Part shown: piece after piece, positions 47,901 through 57,383 of the stretch
Layout: each line of letters opens with the position of its first letter
Numbering within the stretch: the first letter of the stretch is position 1
Assembly (NCBI GenBank): GCA_016190245.1
Contig: JACPQY010000011.1
Span: 62,001 to 126,000 of the forward strand
DNA length: 64,000 nt
Reading direction: 5' to 3'
Source: Nitrospirota bacterium
Lineage (GTDB): Bacteria; JACPQY01
Translations under genes and position numbers: made by a program
The notes under the pieces: generated by a model
The model's database searches: none
What the model saw: only the letters and a program-made list of their open reading frames with translations
What the model was told of the DNA's origin: nothing

Positions 47901-49379
47901 TCAATTCCGATGAGCCTCATCCGCCCGGAAGTGCGAACCGCACGTGCGATCACGCGCAAGGGCTGCGTGCATGATCGAAAGAGCAGCGCGCCCGCAGAGT
48001 TCCAGCTCGCGTCGCGTTGCTCGCGATACCCGCGCTGCGCTGGACCCGGCCGAGAGCGCCTCAAGCCACGCGCGCACACGATGCACGCCCACATCCAGAC
48101 CGCTCCTCGTCCGGACGAGTCCCGCTGCCGAGCCGACGACTTGTTGGAGCTCCGCGACAGCGCCGCGGGTGCTGCCCTCATGGGGGTGATGTTCGTGCCA
48201 GTCGTTCAATCGGGGGGGGAGCGGGGCTCGCGTTCCCGCTCTCCTCGCGTGGCGCGCCGCGCTCTCTCCCGCTCGCTTCCCGAACACGAGACAGGCCGGG
48301 ATCATCGTGCCGCCGAGCCGATCCACGGCCTGAATGCCCCCGGCCGCCTCTCCCGCGGCGTAGAGGCCATCGATCCCGGTCCGTCCCCATTCGTCCGTCT
48401 CGATGCCGCCGTTGAAGGCGTGAACGGCATGAAAGATCTCGACCGACTCGTTCCGTCCGTGATTGAGATGAACCGTCGCCACGGGCAAGCTTGCCACCGC
48501 CACGTCGAGGTAGCCGGAGGCGTCCCGCATGCTGAACGGGAAATGGCGCGCGCGATCGGAGAAGAGGCGGTCCAAGTCGTGGCCCGGTGGAATCCACCGA
48601 TCGAGCGCAGCCTGCAGCGCCGGATCGAGAGTCGCCTCACCACGCGCGATCAGATCCACGGGGAAAAAGACCGGCCGTCGCCTGCCTCGCGTCGCGAGGA
48701 TCCATTGGGCAAACTCCAAATGCTTCAACCTCGCGCCGGCTTCTTCCGCCATCGCGTGCCCGACGCCCCTGCAGCGGGGATCCGCAAGCGTCCTCGCGTA
48801 GAGGCCGGCCGCTCCGCCCGTGGCGAGGACCACCGAGCCCGCCTGAACCGCCTCCATCTCGCCGCGGGCGCTGGATCCCACCACCCCGACGCACTGCCCA
48901 TCGTGCATCCACAAGCCCAGAGCGGTCCAGCGGTTGTGCACAGGCAACGCACGCGCGAGGGCGCGAAACACCGGGCGGAACTCCTCCACGCAAACCGCCT
49001 GCGACAACCTGCCGAAGCAGCCCCGCAGGCGCACGGGCTCTCCGGCGTGCGTGCGCAATCGGGCGCCCCACCCGATCAGTTCTTCGAGCCGAGGCCACGC
49101 CTCTGCCACAAGCACGTCCGCTCGGGCGGCGTCCGTCTCGGGCCCACCCACTCCGAGAATCTCCTCCAGCAAAGCCTCAGCGCATCGAGGGGGATCAGCC
49201 GGGAGCACGGCCTGATAGCCCCAAGCCCGATTGAGGAAGTAGAAGCTCGATCCCGTGTAGCCCGCATGACCGCTGTCCACGACCAGCACCTCCGCCCCCT
49301 CATCGCGCGCGGCCACGGCGGCTCTCAACCCGGCGGCCCCGCCACCCACAACGACCACGTCCGTTCGAACCCGTTCCAT
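47901..49379 (-). CDS. FAD-binding protein of the L-aspartate oxidase/fumarate reductase flavoprotein type
   Basis: TDVVVVGGGAAGLRAAVAARDEGAEVLVVDSG; GSVVLATGGAAGLY; TDEWGRTGIDGLYAAGEAAGGIQ. Confidence 0.85.
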   Translation of the reverse strand: MERVRTDVVVVGGGAAGLRAAVAARDEGAEVLVVDSGHAGYTGSSFYFLNRAWGYQAVLPADPPRCAEALLEEILGVGGPETDAARADVLVAEAWPRLEELIGWGARLRTHAGEPVRLRGCFGRLSQAVCVEEFRPVFRALARALPVHNRWTALGLWMHDGQCVGVVGSSARGEMEAVQAGSVVLATGGAAGLYARTLADPRCRGVGHAMAEEAGARLKHLEFAQWILATRGRRRPVFFPVDLIARGEATLDPALQAALDRWIPPGHDLDRLFSDRARHFPFSMRDASGYLDVAVASLPVATVHLNHGRNESVEIFHAVHAFNGGIETDEWGRTGIDGLYAAGEAAGGIQAVDRLGGTMIPACLVFGKRAGESAARHARRAGTRAPLPPRLNDWHEHHPHEGSTRGAVAELQQVVGSAAGLVRTRSGLDVGVHRVRAWLEALSAGSSAARVSRATRRELELCGRAALSIMHAALARDRTCGSHFRADEAHRN

Positions 49380-49613
49380 CGCGTGCAGTCCTTCTCACAT
49401 GATCATTCGGCAGCCGAACGATTCCCCTAAAGCCAGGGTGGCTGGAGGCATCTAGAGGCGAACGAAACCTGCCGAATAGCTCAGGGGGTTTCATCTTTGA
49501 CACACTCCATAGGTTGTGGAACTCTAGTGGTTGGTACAAGAGCTTGTAGGGCGTTGATGCGCTTCCTGTCGTTGCGCGAGTCTCATCCACCGGGATAGGC
49601 CCCCAGCCGTACA

Positions 49614-50690
49614 ATGGAATCGCCGATCGGCCGAGTCACGATCAAGATCGCCAACCGACTCATAGGCGACGGCGAACCCTGTTTCGTCATGGCCGAGGCC
49701 GGCAGCAACCACAACGGGAACTTCGAGCAGGCTCTCAGGTTAATCGATGCCGCCGTGGAGGCCGGGGCCGATGCGGTGAAGTTCCAGAATTTCAAGGCGG
49801 CGAGGCTCTACCCCAGAAACGCGGGCCGCTCCGACTATCTGAAACTCGAAAAAAGCATTTACGACATCATTCATGAGATGGAGATGCCGGAGAGCTGGGT
49901 TCCTCGCTTGGCCGAGTACTGCCGGGCGAGAGGGATTCTGTTTCTGTCTTCCGCTTTCGACGAAGCCTCGGTGGATCTCATCGAACCGTTCGTGCCGGCG
50001 TTCAAGATCGCGTCCTATGAAATGACCCACTACCCACTGATCGAGCACATCGTGCGCAAGGGAAAGCCGATGATCCTCTCCACCGGTTGCGCGGATCTGG
50101 TGGAAGTCGGCGATGTCGTTGACTTCATCCGTGGGCTAGGGCGAACGGATCTCATCTTGCTCCAATGCACGGCCAAGTACCCCGCGCCTGTCGAGACGCT
50201 CAATGTGCGCGCCTTGCCGGCCATCCGCGACGCAACGGGTTGCCTGGTGGGACTCTCCGACCACTCGCGCGACCCGGTGACGGGGCCGGCCGCGGCGGTG
50301 GCGCTGGGGGCGTGTGTCGTTGAAAAGCACTTCACGCTCAGCAATCGCCTGCCGGGACCGGACCACGGGTTCGCCCTCACTCCCGAGGACCTGAAACGGA
50401 TGGTTCGCGCGATCCGCGACACCGAGGCCGCCCTCGGGACGGGCGAAAAAATCCATAGCGCGGTCGAGGACGAGCTTCGACTTTTCGCCCGGCGCAGCGT
50501 CTTTGCCGTGCGGCCCGTCGCGCGCGGCGAGGCCTTTACGCGCGAGAACATCGCGGTGCTGCGAAACGGCAAGAACCGGGCCGGTCTACCGCCCTCGGAA
50601 TATCCGCGCCTGCTGGGCCGAGTGGCCGCCTGCCCCCTGGCCGAGGGGGAACCGGTATCGCGGCGGGCCGTCGTCAAGGGGAGACAATAG
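49614..50690 (+). CDS. NeuB-family sialic/nonulosonic acid synthase with SAF domain
   Basis: CFVMAEAGSNHNGNFEQALRLIDAAVEAGADAVKFQNF...LQCTAKYPAP...GLSDHSRDP...EKHFTLSNRLPGPDH; C-terminal RRSVFAVRPVARGEAFTRENIAVLR. Confidence 0.92.
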   Translation: MESPIGRVTIKIANRLIGDGEPCFVMAEAGSNHNGNFEQALRLIDAAVEAGADAVKFQNFKAARLYPRNAGRSDYLKLEKSIYDIIHEMEMPESWVPRLAEYCRARGILFLSSAFDEASVDLIEPFVPAFKIASYEMTHYPLIEHIVRKGKPMILSTGCADLVEVGDVVDFIRGLGRTDLILLQCTAKYPAPVETLNVRALPAIRDATGCLVGLSDHSRDPVTGPAAAVALGACVVEKHFTLSNRLPGPDHGFALTPEDLKRMVRAIRDTEAALGTGEKIHSAVEDELRLFARRSVFAVRPVARGEAFTRENIAVLRNGKNRAGLPPSEYPRLLGRVAACPLAEGEPVSRRAVVKGRQ

Positions 50691-50732
50691 GGGCCAACGG
50701 ACGGCCACACGCGCGTGGCCGCCGTGTAGCCT

Positions 50733-52631
50733 TCACCGGCCTACTCTGCCTCTCGCTTCCTCAGCTAGCGTTCGCCCCGCCCCGCGGAGCTCGGCCGGGA
50801 GCCAGACACAGGTTTGCACGAGGATGTCCATGAAACCCCGCAGCTTCTCGGACTGGATTTCCGAGGAGACCTGTGACGCCGAGCAGAATCTCGATGTTTC
50901 CCGGACGTGCTTCAGATGAGCCCGGCCCGCCACTGCCCGGTCTATGACAGGGTTGGATCGGAAGAAGCGTCCCAGATCGTGGAGCGTCCGACCTACCCGC
51001 AGATCCGAGGCATTGCGGCCGCCAATCCGCAAGCCTGCGCTCAGGCCCGCGCGCATCAACTCGATCTTGCCCCGCCCTGCTTCGACAGAGGACGCCGCTT
51101 CTTCAAGCCAGCATGAAAGCCCCAAGGCGGTAGGGGGTCCCACCTGGGGCGACCTCGGACCCCGCCGCCAGTGCTTCGCCGGCCTCCCCTGTAGGAAACG
51201 GAGGCTCTCCCTAAGCTCGATGGTCTCGAAGCCTCGGATGAGCGCCCCACCCCCTGATCCGTTGAAGAGACGCAGGGACCGACTATTCGCCCGCCCGAAC
51301 CTTTCGAGCCAACGCAGGCTCATGCAGAGTTGGGGGGTGCTGACCACTTCACCGCCCCTGAGCCCCCGCGCCCGCCCCAGAGGGGGATTTCGGCCCTCGA
51401 AGATCGAAGGATCCACCGGCCAGCTTACGCGGCAGCCTCTCGCGTGCGAATGTGTCCGGCTGGGGGCGTGGTCCTGACCGACCAGGACAAAGGTTTTGCA
51501 GCCCATGAGCTGTGCCAGGGATACCGCCGCGCAGGTCACCGACGCCCCGTTCTGCAACGCCCCTGCCGACTGCCCGTGACTCTCCAACACCGCGGCGAGG
51601 GGACTGCGAACGGAGAGGTAGACGAGCTTCTCACCGTGCCGCACGCCGAAGACCCGAGGACTGACATGGAGAGCCGATACGACCGATGTGCGCCTCGGAA
51701 TGGGCAAGCCTTCGTAGAAGAAAGAGACATCAATCTGGCCCTCGTCACTCAGGACAAGATCCGGCCGCACTCCTTGTTCCAGAAGGGGCTTCAGAGCCGC
51801 GTCCGCCGCGATGACGAGGGCGCGCCTCGCCGCGGTGCGGAGGGCCGAATACGAGAGGTCGAGAGAGGGGCCGGCACCGACAATGAGGCACCCCCCCCCC
51901 GTATGGCAACCCCGCAGGAGCGAGGCGGGGCCGAGTCGGGCGAGCTGCGTTGCATTCGAAAGCTCTTGGGAGACCAGCCTCCGCACGACATGAAAGGACG
52001 CCCAGAATTGGCCGAGGTCATAGACCTCCTGCATGAAAGCCTGCAGTTCCCAGCGACGGACGGTCGCATGGTAGGCCATGGGTAGAATCGGAATCCGCAC
52101 TCCGCCGCGGCTGCGGGACACGTGTGCGGCCATGAAGCCGGTGATCTCCGAGAGGTCCGAGGTCAGGACCAGCCTTCCGCCGAGCAGCGCATTCGAAAGA
52201 TCAAGGCGACCCAACAGGATGCGCAGGAGTCTCAGCTCCGGCTCATAGACGAACACGGGGCGACGGCTTTCACCAAGAATCTCCCGGAGTCCCTCTCCCA
52301 GAGCCGTCCCGTACAGAACCACACCTTCATAGGGCGCGCATTTCAATCGACCAAGATCCGCTTCCACCTCCGCGGTCGGCCCCCGTGGGCTGTGCAGCGG
52401 GACGCCATCGAGTTCCCCCGTCCAAGCGCCATCCGGTCGCAGAAAAACGCGGACCCCCTTTGTGGACGCGGTGGCCACCGAGGCCGCCAAGCGGGGGTGC
52501 GAGACTCTCAGCGCGGAGAGGTTCTTCCGGAGCCGCTCGTCGGAGTCGAGCAGTGCCGGGAATCGCCGTACGCCTGCATCCGCCGTTCCCCTCCCGCTGA
52601 AGGGGCTGGACGCGCGCCCCCCCCGGCTCAT
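50733..52631 (-). CDS. Maf/MptE-like (6-hydroxymethylpterin pyrophosphokinase MptE-like, DUF115) glycan-modification protein
   Basis: GGGCLIVGAGPSLDLSYSALRTAARRALVIAADAALKPLLEQGVRPDLVLSDE; CKTFVLVGQDHAPSRTHSHA. Confidence 0.82.
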   Translation of the reverse strand: MSRGGRASSPFSGRGTADAGVRRFPALLDSDERLRKNLSALRVSHPRLAASVATASTKGVRVFLRPDGAWTGELDGVPLHSPRGPTAEVEADLGRLKCAPYEGVVLYGTALGEGLREILGESRRPVFVYEPELRLLRILLGRLDLSNALLGGRLVLTSDLSEITGFMAAHVSRSRGGVRIPILPMAYHATVRRWELQAFMQEVYDLGQFWASFHVVRRLVSQELSNATQLARLGPASLLRGCHTGGGCLIVGAGPSLDLSYSALRTAARRALVIAADAALKPLLEQGVRPDLVLSDEGQIDVSFFYEGLPIPRRTSVVSALHVSPRVFGVRHGEKLVYLSVRSPLAAVLESHGQSAGALQNGASVTCAAVSLAQLMGCKTFVLVGQDHAPSRTHSHARGCRVSWPVDPSIFEGRNPPLGRARGLRGGEVVSTPQLCMSLRWLERFGRANSRSLRLFNGSGGGALIRGFETIELRESLRFLQGRPAKHWRRGPRSPQVGPPTALGLSCWLEEAASSVEAGRGKIELMRAGLSAGLRIGGRNASDLRVGRTLHDLGRFFRSNPVIDRAVAGRAHLKHVRETSRFCSASQVSSEIQSEKLRGFMDILVQTCVWLPAELRGAGRTLAEEARGRVGR

Positions 52632-52671
52632 CCAGGTCGTGCGGCGGCCTCGCCGCAGGCAGGGAAAGGCT

Positions 52672-54045
52672 TCATCTTTCCCCGTCGATCTCGGAGATGG
52701 CCTCCTCGTACACCTGCAAGCCTTCGAGCAGGGCATCATCCGGCATGTTCAGCGGCGGGCCCAACTTCAGAGTCCCCCGACCCGTCCGGATGCTGAACAC
52801 CCCTTTCTCAAGAGCCCTCTCGACAACGCGATCCACAAAGGGCACATCCAGTTCCTTTCCCGATTTCTGGGTGAAGTAGACCGCCCACAGCATGCCTTTT
52901 CCCATGAAGCGGCCGATGCGCTTCGGGAAGCGCTCCTTCCAACGGGCAAGCACCTCCTCGATGATCTTTCCCTTCCGGGCCGACTCCGCGACCAAGTTCT
53001 CACGTTCGAAAACCTCCAGGTTGGCCAGACCCGCCGCACACGCGATCGGGTGCCCGCCGTGGGTGCTCGTGTAGGCGGGGTCCAGGTCGATCAGGTCCCC
53101 TCGGCCCAGGACGAAAGAAAGCGGCACACTGGACGAAGTTCCTTTGCCGCAGATCACGAGGTCGGGCTCAACCCCATAGTGCTCAAAGCAGAACAACCTG
53201 CCTGTGCGACCGAATCCCGCCTGCACCTCGTCAAAAATCAGGAGGGCACCGTGGTCCCGACTGAAGCGGCGCATTTCCTGGATGTAGGCCTCCGGATAGA
53301 ATACCGCTCCCCACCCTTGGAAAGACTCCACCACGAACGCAGCGGCGCGCCTCGCATCATGTCCCTTCTTCAGGAGGCGGGCGACATCACGCCTGAAGAG
53401 CTCTGCTCCACTCGTCTGAGCAGCCCCCCTCAGCCACGGATAGGGGAATGGCATGTGAACCATGTGGGGATCGTGATGACCGATCCATGCCTTCGCGTCG
53501 TGCTGACCGCCGATCATCTGGGCACCCATGGTCTTGCCGTGGAAGTTCCCCACGGATCCGATGAGGAGCTTGCGAACCGGCTTCCGCGTGCGGCCATAGA
53601 GACGCGCGAGCTTGACGGCCCGCTCCGTCGCCTCGGTGCCGGTGGAAAAGAGCGAAGCCTTGTCCAAGTAGGGCGGTGTGAACTCGACGAGTTTCTTGAG
53701 ATAGCGCGCGCGAATCTCGGTAGGGTAGGAATAGCTGTGTAGAAGCTGTTCCGACTGCTCCTGGATGGCCTTGACGATGTGGGGATGGCCGTGCCCCGCG
53801 TTGGTCACGAAGATGGTGGAGGAAAAATCGATCCAAGCGTTGCCCCACGCGTCAAAGACCTGGTACCCCTTCGCGCGATCCCAGACAACCGGCAACTGAT
53901 CCCGCACGTTCGAAGACTCGTAGCGCGCGATCTGCTCGATGATGGGAAGAGATTCCGGCACGGGGATGGCCGTCACGATCCGCCGGTGGCGTGTGTCAAC
54001 CCGCTCCACCCTCCTCGGCGCCAGGTTGAACGAATAGGCGGTCAT
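52672..54045 (-). CDS. Class III aminotransferase
   Basis: FDAWGNAWIDFSSTIFVTNAGHGHPHIVKAI...FSTGTEATERAVKLAR...LLIFDEVQAGFGRTG...GKGTSSSVPLS. Confidence 0.93.
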   Translation of the reverse strand: MTAYSFNLAPRRVERVDTRHRRIVTAIPVPESLPIIEQIARYESSNVRDQLPVVWDRAKGYQVFDAWGNAWIDFSSTIFVTNAGHGHPHIVKAIQEQSEQLLHSYSYPTEIRARYLKKLVEFTPPYLDKASLFSTGTEATERAVKLARLYGRTRKPVRKLLIGSVGNFHGKTMGAQMIGGQHDAKAWIGHHDPHMVHMPFPYPWLRGAAQTSGAELFRRDVARLLKKGHDARRAAAFVVESFQGWGAVFYPEAYIQEMRRFSRDHGALLIFDEVQAGFGRTGRLFCFEHYGVEPDLVICGKGTSSSVPLSFVLGRGDLIDLDPAYTSTHGGHPIACAAGLANLEVFERENLVAESARKGKIIEEVLARWKERFPKRIGRFMGKGMLWAVYFTQKSGKELDVPFVDRVVERALEKGVFSIRTGRGTLKLGPPLNMPDDALLEGLQVYEEAISEIDGER

Positions 54046-54992
54046 GCCCTGCGGCCTCCTCCACCACCAGCATAGCCGAGGTCCTCGCAAAACTCATTGA
54101 ATCGGTCACGCACGGCCGGAGCCAAGTCGAAGACGTGGTCGTGGGTCACTTGGTGATACTCTTCCAGTCCGCGCATGTGCGAGCGGGATAATCCGCTGAG
54201 TTCGAGCCCGGCCCAATCTGCCAAGCGGCCCGCGACGCCTTCCACATCCCTGACGAGTTCCTCGTACTTCACTCGGCGAACACGAACGGGCTCGTTCTGA
54301 GCCCCTTCCAGCCCTGCTTGAACCATCCGGCACCAGTTGTAGGCCGCACGCGTTGCCGGGTTCCACCTCGACCAATCGGATCGGTACCGCTCCTCCACGA
54401 AGAAGGGGCAGGCATCCGGGGATTCGGAGCCCCTCCTGAACCAGGTGGTCACCCATTCCCGATAGTACGTGTCGGAATACCAAGCCCTTCGCAAACCGGA
54501 CGCGACAACGTCTCGGCCGTCGCGGATCAGGTGAATCACCTTCAGGCGAGGGAACCATTGGACCATTCGTTCCGGGATGAGATGAAGGTCGGGGTGCTTG
54601 AAAACGAAGGACCAAGAACGGCTCGATCGGAGCTGGTGGTACTCACGTCTTCGGTCGGGGAACCCCAACCTTTCGATCAGCTTGTCCCAAGACAGGTAGT
54701 TGAAACTGAAGCTGTAGCCCGGTCTGAGATTCACGCGGCGTCCAAGGAGCCGAGGATAGAACTCAACCTCGTGCAAGCAAACATCGAGGAGGAAGCGCGC
54801 GCCTGCATCCGTCATGTCGCCGGTGGCCAGCACACCGGCTGCGGCCGGCAGGCAGGGCGGCTCGTAGGCGAAGACCGTGTTCTCACAGCTACCAAGTATG
54901 CGCCCTAAGATGCCCGTCCCGGATCGAGCGGCTCCGGTGATGAGGAGCATCGGAAGATCCAGTTCCGGGTTGCCGGATGGGAGATTGTGCAT
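54042..54992 (-). CDS. Sulfotransferase family protein
   Basis: LLITGAARSGTGILGRIL (PAPS-loop-like) and PRLKVIHLIRDGRDVVAS. Confidence 0.85.
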   Translation of the reverse strand: MHNLPSGNPELDLPMLLITGAARSGTGILGRILGSCENTVFAYEPPCLPAAAGVLATGDMTDAGARFLLDVCLHEVEFYPRLLGRRVNLRPGYSFSFNYLSWDKLIERLGFPDRRREYHQLRSSRSWSFVFKHPDLHLIPERMVQWFPRLKVIHLIRDGRDVVASGLRRAWYSDTYYREWVTTWFRRGSESPDACPFFVEERYRSDWSRWNPATRAAYNWCRMVQAGLEGAQNEPVRVRRVKYEELVRDVEGVAGRLADWAGLELSGLSRSHMRGLEEYHQVTHDHVFDLAPAVRDRFNEFCEDLGYAGGGGGRRA

Positions 54993-55034
54993 GTCAAGAC
55001 GACAAGATACGCTTCGCCCGCTTCCTCCCCATCC

Positions 55035-55763
55035 TCATGAGGCTCCAGACACGTCGGATCTCGGTTCGGATGTGATCTCCTCGGCTACGCGCACAACTTC
55101 GGAGGCCTCCACCCCAACCACGTCCCCCACGCGGCGTCCGATCTCCTGGAGGAGGGCCAGATCTCGCGGATAGTCCAAGTCCAGTTTGACGCGGGTACGC
55201 AGAGGCTCCGCCACTTCGATCCGGGTCACCTTGAACTTCTGCATGTTCTTATAGAAGTATGGAAAGACGTGTTCACGATCGTGAGGTTCGGTGGCCTCCT
55301 CGTGGATCCGCTTGAGACATTCGAACCTGATGAACTCTCCGGCAAAGTCATTCTCGCGGTCCGGAAATGTCGGGTTCTTCCAGCCCACAAAGTCCATGCG
55401 TTCGCTCAGACCGTACTGGACCAGCCGGTCCATCTCCGTCCAGGCGAGAAAGACATTGTCCCCCGTCACCCGGACTACGTACGGGGACGGGTGCTCCAGC
55501 GAAGCTCGGTAGTAGCGGTCCACCAGATCGTTCTCCGACCCACGGAAGACGGCAAAACCGAGACGAGCGGCGTGTTCGGCCAGGATCGTATCCTGAGGGA
55601 GGGCGGAGGTGGCGAGGACGATCCTGTCGATCTCCCGTGCCCGAGCCAGGCGTCGCAGGACCACTTCAACGACGGGGACACCGCCGATGGGCTCGAAGCT
55701 CTTGCCCGGCCTCCGCCGAGAGCCCATCCGCGCCTGGACAATCGCCACGACACGCTCGCTCAT
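55035..55763 (-). CDS. SpsF-like cytidylyltransferase
   Basis: VVAIVQARMGSRRRPGKSFEPIGGVPVVEVVLRRLARA...RGSENDLVDRYYRA...RVTGDNVFL. Confidence 0.88.
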   Translation of the reverse strand: MSERVVAIVQARMGSRRRPGKSFEPIGGVPVVEVVLRRLARAREIDRIVLATSALPQDTILAEHAARLGFAVFRGSENDLVDRYYRASLEHPSPYVVRVTGDNVFLAWTEMDRLVQYGLSERMDFVGWKNPTFPDRENDFAGEFIRFECLKRIHEEATEPHDREHVFPYFYKNMQKFKVTRIEVAEPLRTRVKLDLDYPRDLALLQEIGRRVGDVVGVEASEVVRVAEEITSEPRSDVSGAS

Positions 55764-55799
55764 CGCTTGCCTCCCCAAGGTCCTTGCACCGGTCCCCCG

Positions 55800-57383
55800 T
55801 CAGTTCGCGGTTTGCTTTTGCGCCCTGAGATTGCGGAACACGGGTTGGGAGGGCACACCCTCCATGAAACGCTCGGGCTGACCGGATTCGATCGCCTTCT
55901 CGAGCACGTCCAGGGTTTCCTGGAAGGCGCGGACGGTGACCATGAGATCCTCATCGCTGTGGGAGTAGGAGAACCCGAGGCCGGCGTAGCAGAGGATGCC
56001 GCGCTTGAGCATCTCCTGCTGGAACAGTGCAGGCAAAATGTACGAGATCTCACCCGTCCGATCTCTGAAGATCATCTGCTGCCGTACGGGGAAACCGACG
56101 GTCTGCACGTGATCCGACAGGCCACGGTCTCGAACGAGACGGTTGAAATTGTCGAAGATGATCTTCCCCGCCTTCCAGAGTTGACGGATCACGCGGTGCT
56201 CGCGGTAGAAGTTCAGGGCTGCAGCCGCGGCCGCGAGGGTCAAGACTTCGCCCCCATAGGTGCTCGAGAAGAAGACTTTTTCGAAATGACGCATGTACTG
56301 CTCGCGACCGACCAGAACTCCGATCGGCATCCCGTTGGCGATCCCCTTGCCGAACGTGGCCAAGTCCGGTGTGACCCCGAACAGCTCCTGGGCTCCACCT
56401 TCCGCAAACCGGAAGCCGGTCAACATCTCGTCGAAGATGAGGAGCGCGCCTTCCTCCGCCGTCATCTCCCTGACGGCATCGAGGAAACCGCCAACCGGGA
56501 ACTCGTACATGGCGGGCTCCATGATCACGCAGGCGACTTCGCCCTTGTGCTTGGAGAAGATGTCCTCGAGGGATGCTGGATCGTTGTATCGGAATGGGAT
56601 CGTCATTTTCCTGACCGCCTCGGGGATGCCCCACGAGCGGTCCGTGGTGCCGATGAACCAGTCCTGCATGCCGTGGTAGCCGAGGCAGGCAACCTTATCC
56701 CGCCCTGTGATGTGCCGTGCCAGGCGGACGGCCATGGCCGTCACGTCCGAGCCGTTTTTCCCGAATCGCGCCATTTCCGCGCACGGGATTCTCTCCGTCA
56801 GCATGTCGGCCACCTTCACTTCGAGCGGGTGCATCATGGAGAACGTGATCCCGTCCGAGAGCTGGGCTTTGATCGCCTCGTCCACCGCGGGAACGGAGTA
56901 GCCCAGAGTGAGCGGAAAACAGGCGAGGCAGTAGTCGATATACTCGTTGCCGTCCACGTCCCAGACATGGGACCCCTTCCCGCGAGCCAGATACTTTGGG
57001 GAGACACCATCGACAAAGCACCCCGGCCCCTTGGAGAGGGTTTGAGTCCCGGCCGGTATGACACGGAGCGCCTTCCTCCATTGCTCTTCGGATCGCGTCA
57101 TAGGCCGACGTGTGCCGAGTCCCTGACCGGCTCCCGGCGAAAACGCGTAGGTGCCCAGCCGATAGGCCGTCGGATCGTAGAACTTGTTCTCGAAAACCCC
57201 GGACCGAACGGCACAGCATTCCCCGCAGCCGGACTTCCCGGACAAAGCCGTCCCCTCCATTGATGGACAATCCTGACACCCTTTGAGTTGCCTCGCGTTC
57301 CTGAAGTAAGCGGGCGTCCCGCTCACCTGACCCGGAGCGGGCCCACCCGCTTCGAGAGGCGATTCAGCAGACAAGGTATTCAT
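55800..57383 (-). CDS. Glutamate-1-semialdehyde-aminotransferase-like class III aminotransferase with Cys-rich N-terminal extension
   Basis: HVWDVDGNEYIDYCLACFPLTLGYSVPAVDEAI...LIFDEMLTGFRFAEGG...FGKGIANGMPIGVLVG; N-terminus GCQDCPSMEG...GCGECCAV. Confidence 0.88.
   Translation of the reverse strand: MNTLSAESPLEAGGPAPGQVSGTPAYFRNARQLKGCQDCPSMEGTALSGKSGCGECCAVRSGVFENKFYDPTAYRLGTYAFSPGAGQGLGTRRPMTRSEEQWRKALRVIPAGTQTLSKGPGCFVDGVSPKYLARGKGSHVWDVDGNEYIDYCLACFPLTLGYSVPAVDEAIKAQLSDGITFSMMHPLEVKVADMLTERIPCAEMARFGKNGSDVTAMAVRLARHITGRDKVACLGYHGMQDWFIGTTDRSWGIPEAVRKMTIPFRYNDPASLEDIFSKHKGEVACVIMEPAMYEFPVGGFLDAVREMTAEEGALLIFDEMLTGFRFAEGGAQELFGVTPDLATFGKGIANGMPIGVLVGREQYMRHFEKVFFSSTYGGEVLTLAAAAAALNFYREHRVIRQLWKAGKIIFDNFNRLVRDRGLSDHVQTVGFPVRQQMIFRDRTGEISYILPALFQQEMLKRGILCYAGLGFSYSHSDEDLMVTVRAFQETLDVLEKAIESGQPERFMEGVPSQPVFRNLRAQKQTAN

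Noticed and set aside
47910-49430. 506-aa plus-strand ORF
   Set aside because: Antisense to the FAD-binding protein gene.
51891-51900. 10-C run in the Maf/MptE-like gene as a frameshift
   Set aside because: In-frame as written (CHTGGGCLIVGAGPSL), so only potential, not actual, frame disruption.
55269-57263. 664-aa plus-strand ORF
   Set aside because: Antisense to the cytidylyltransferase and aminotransferase genes.
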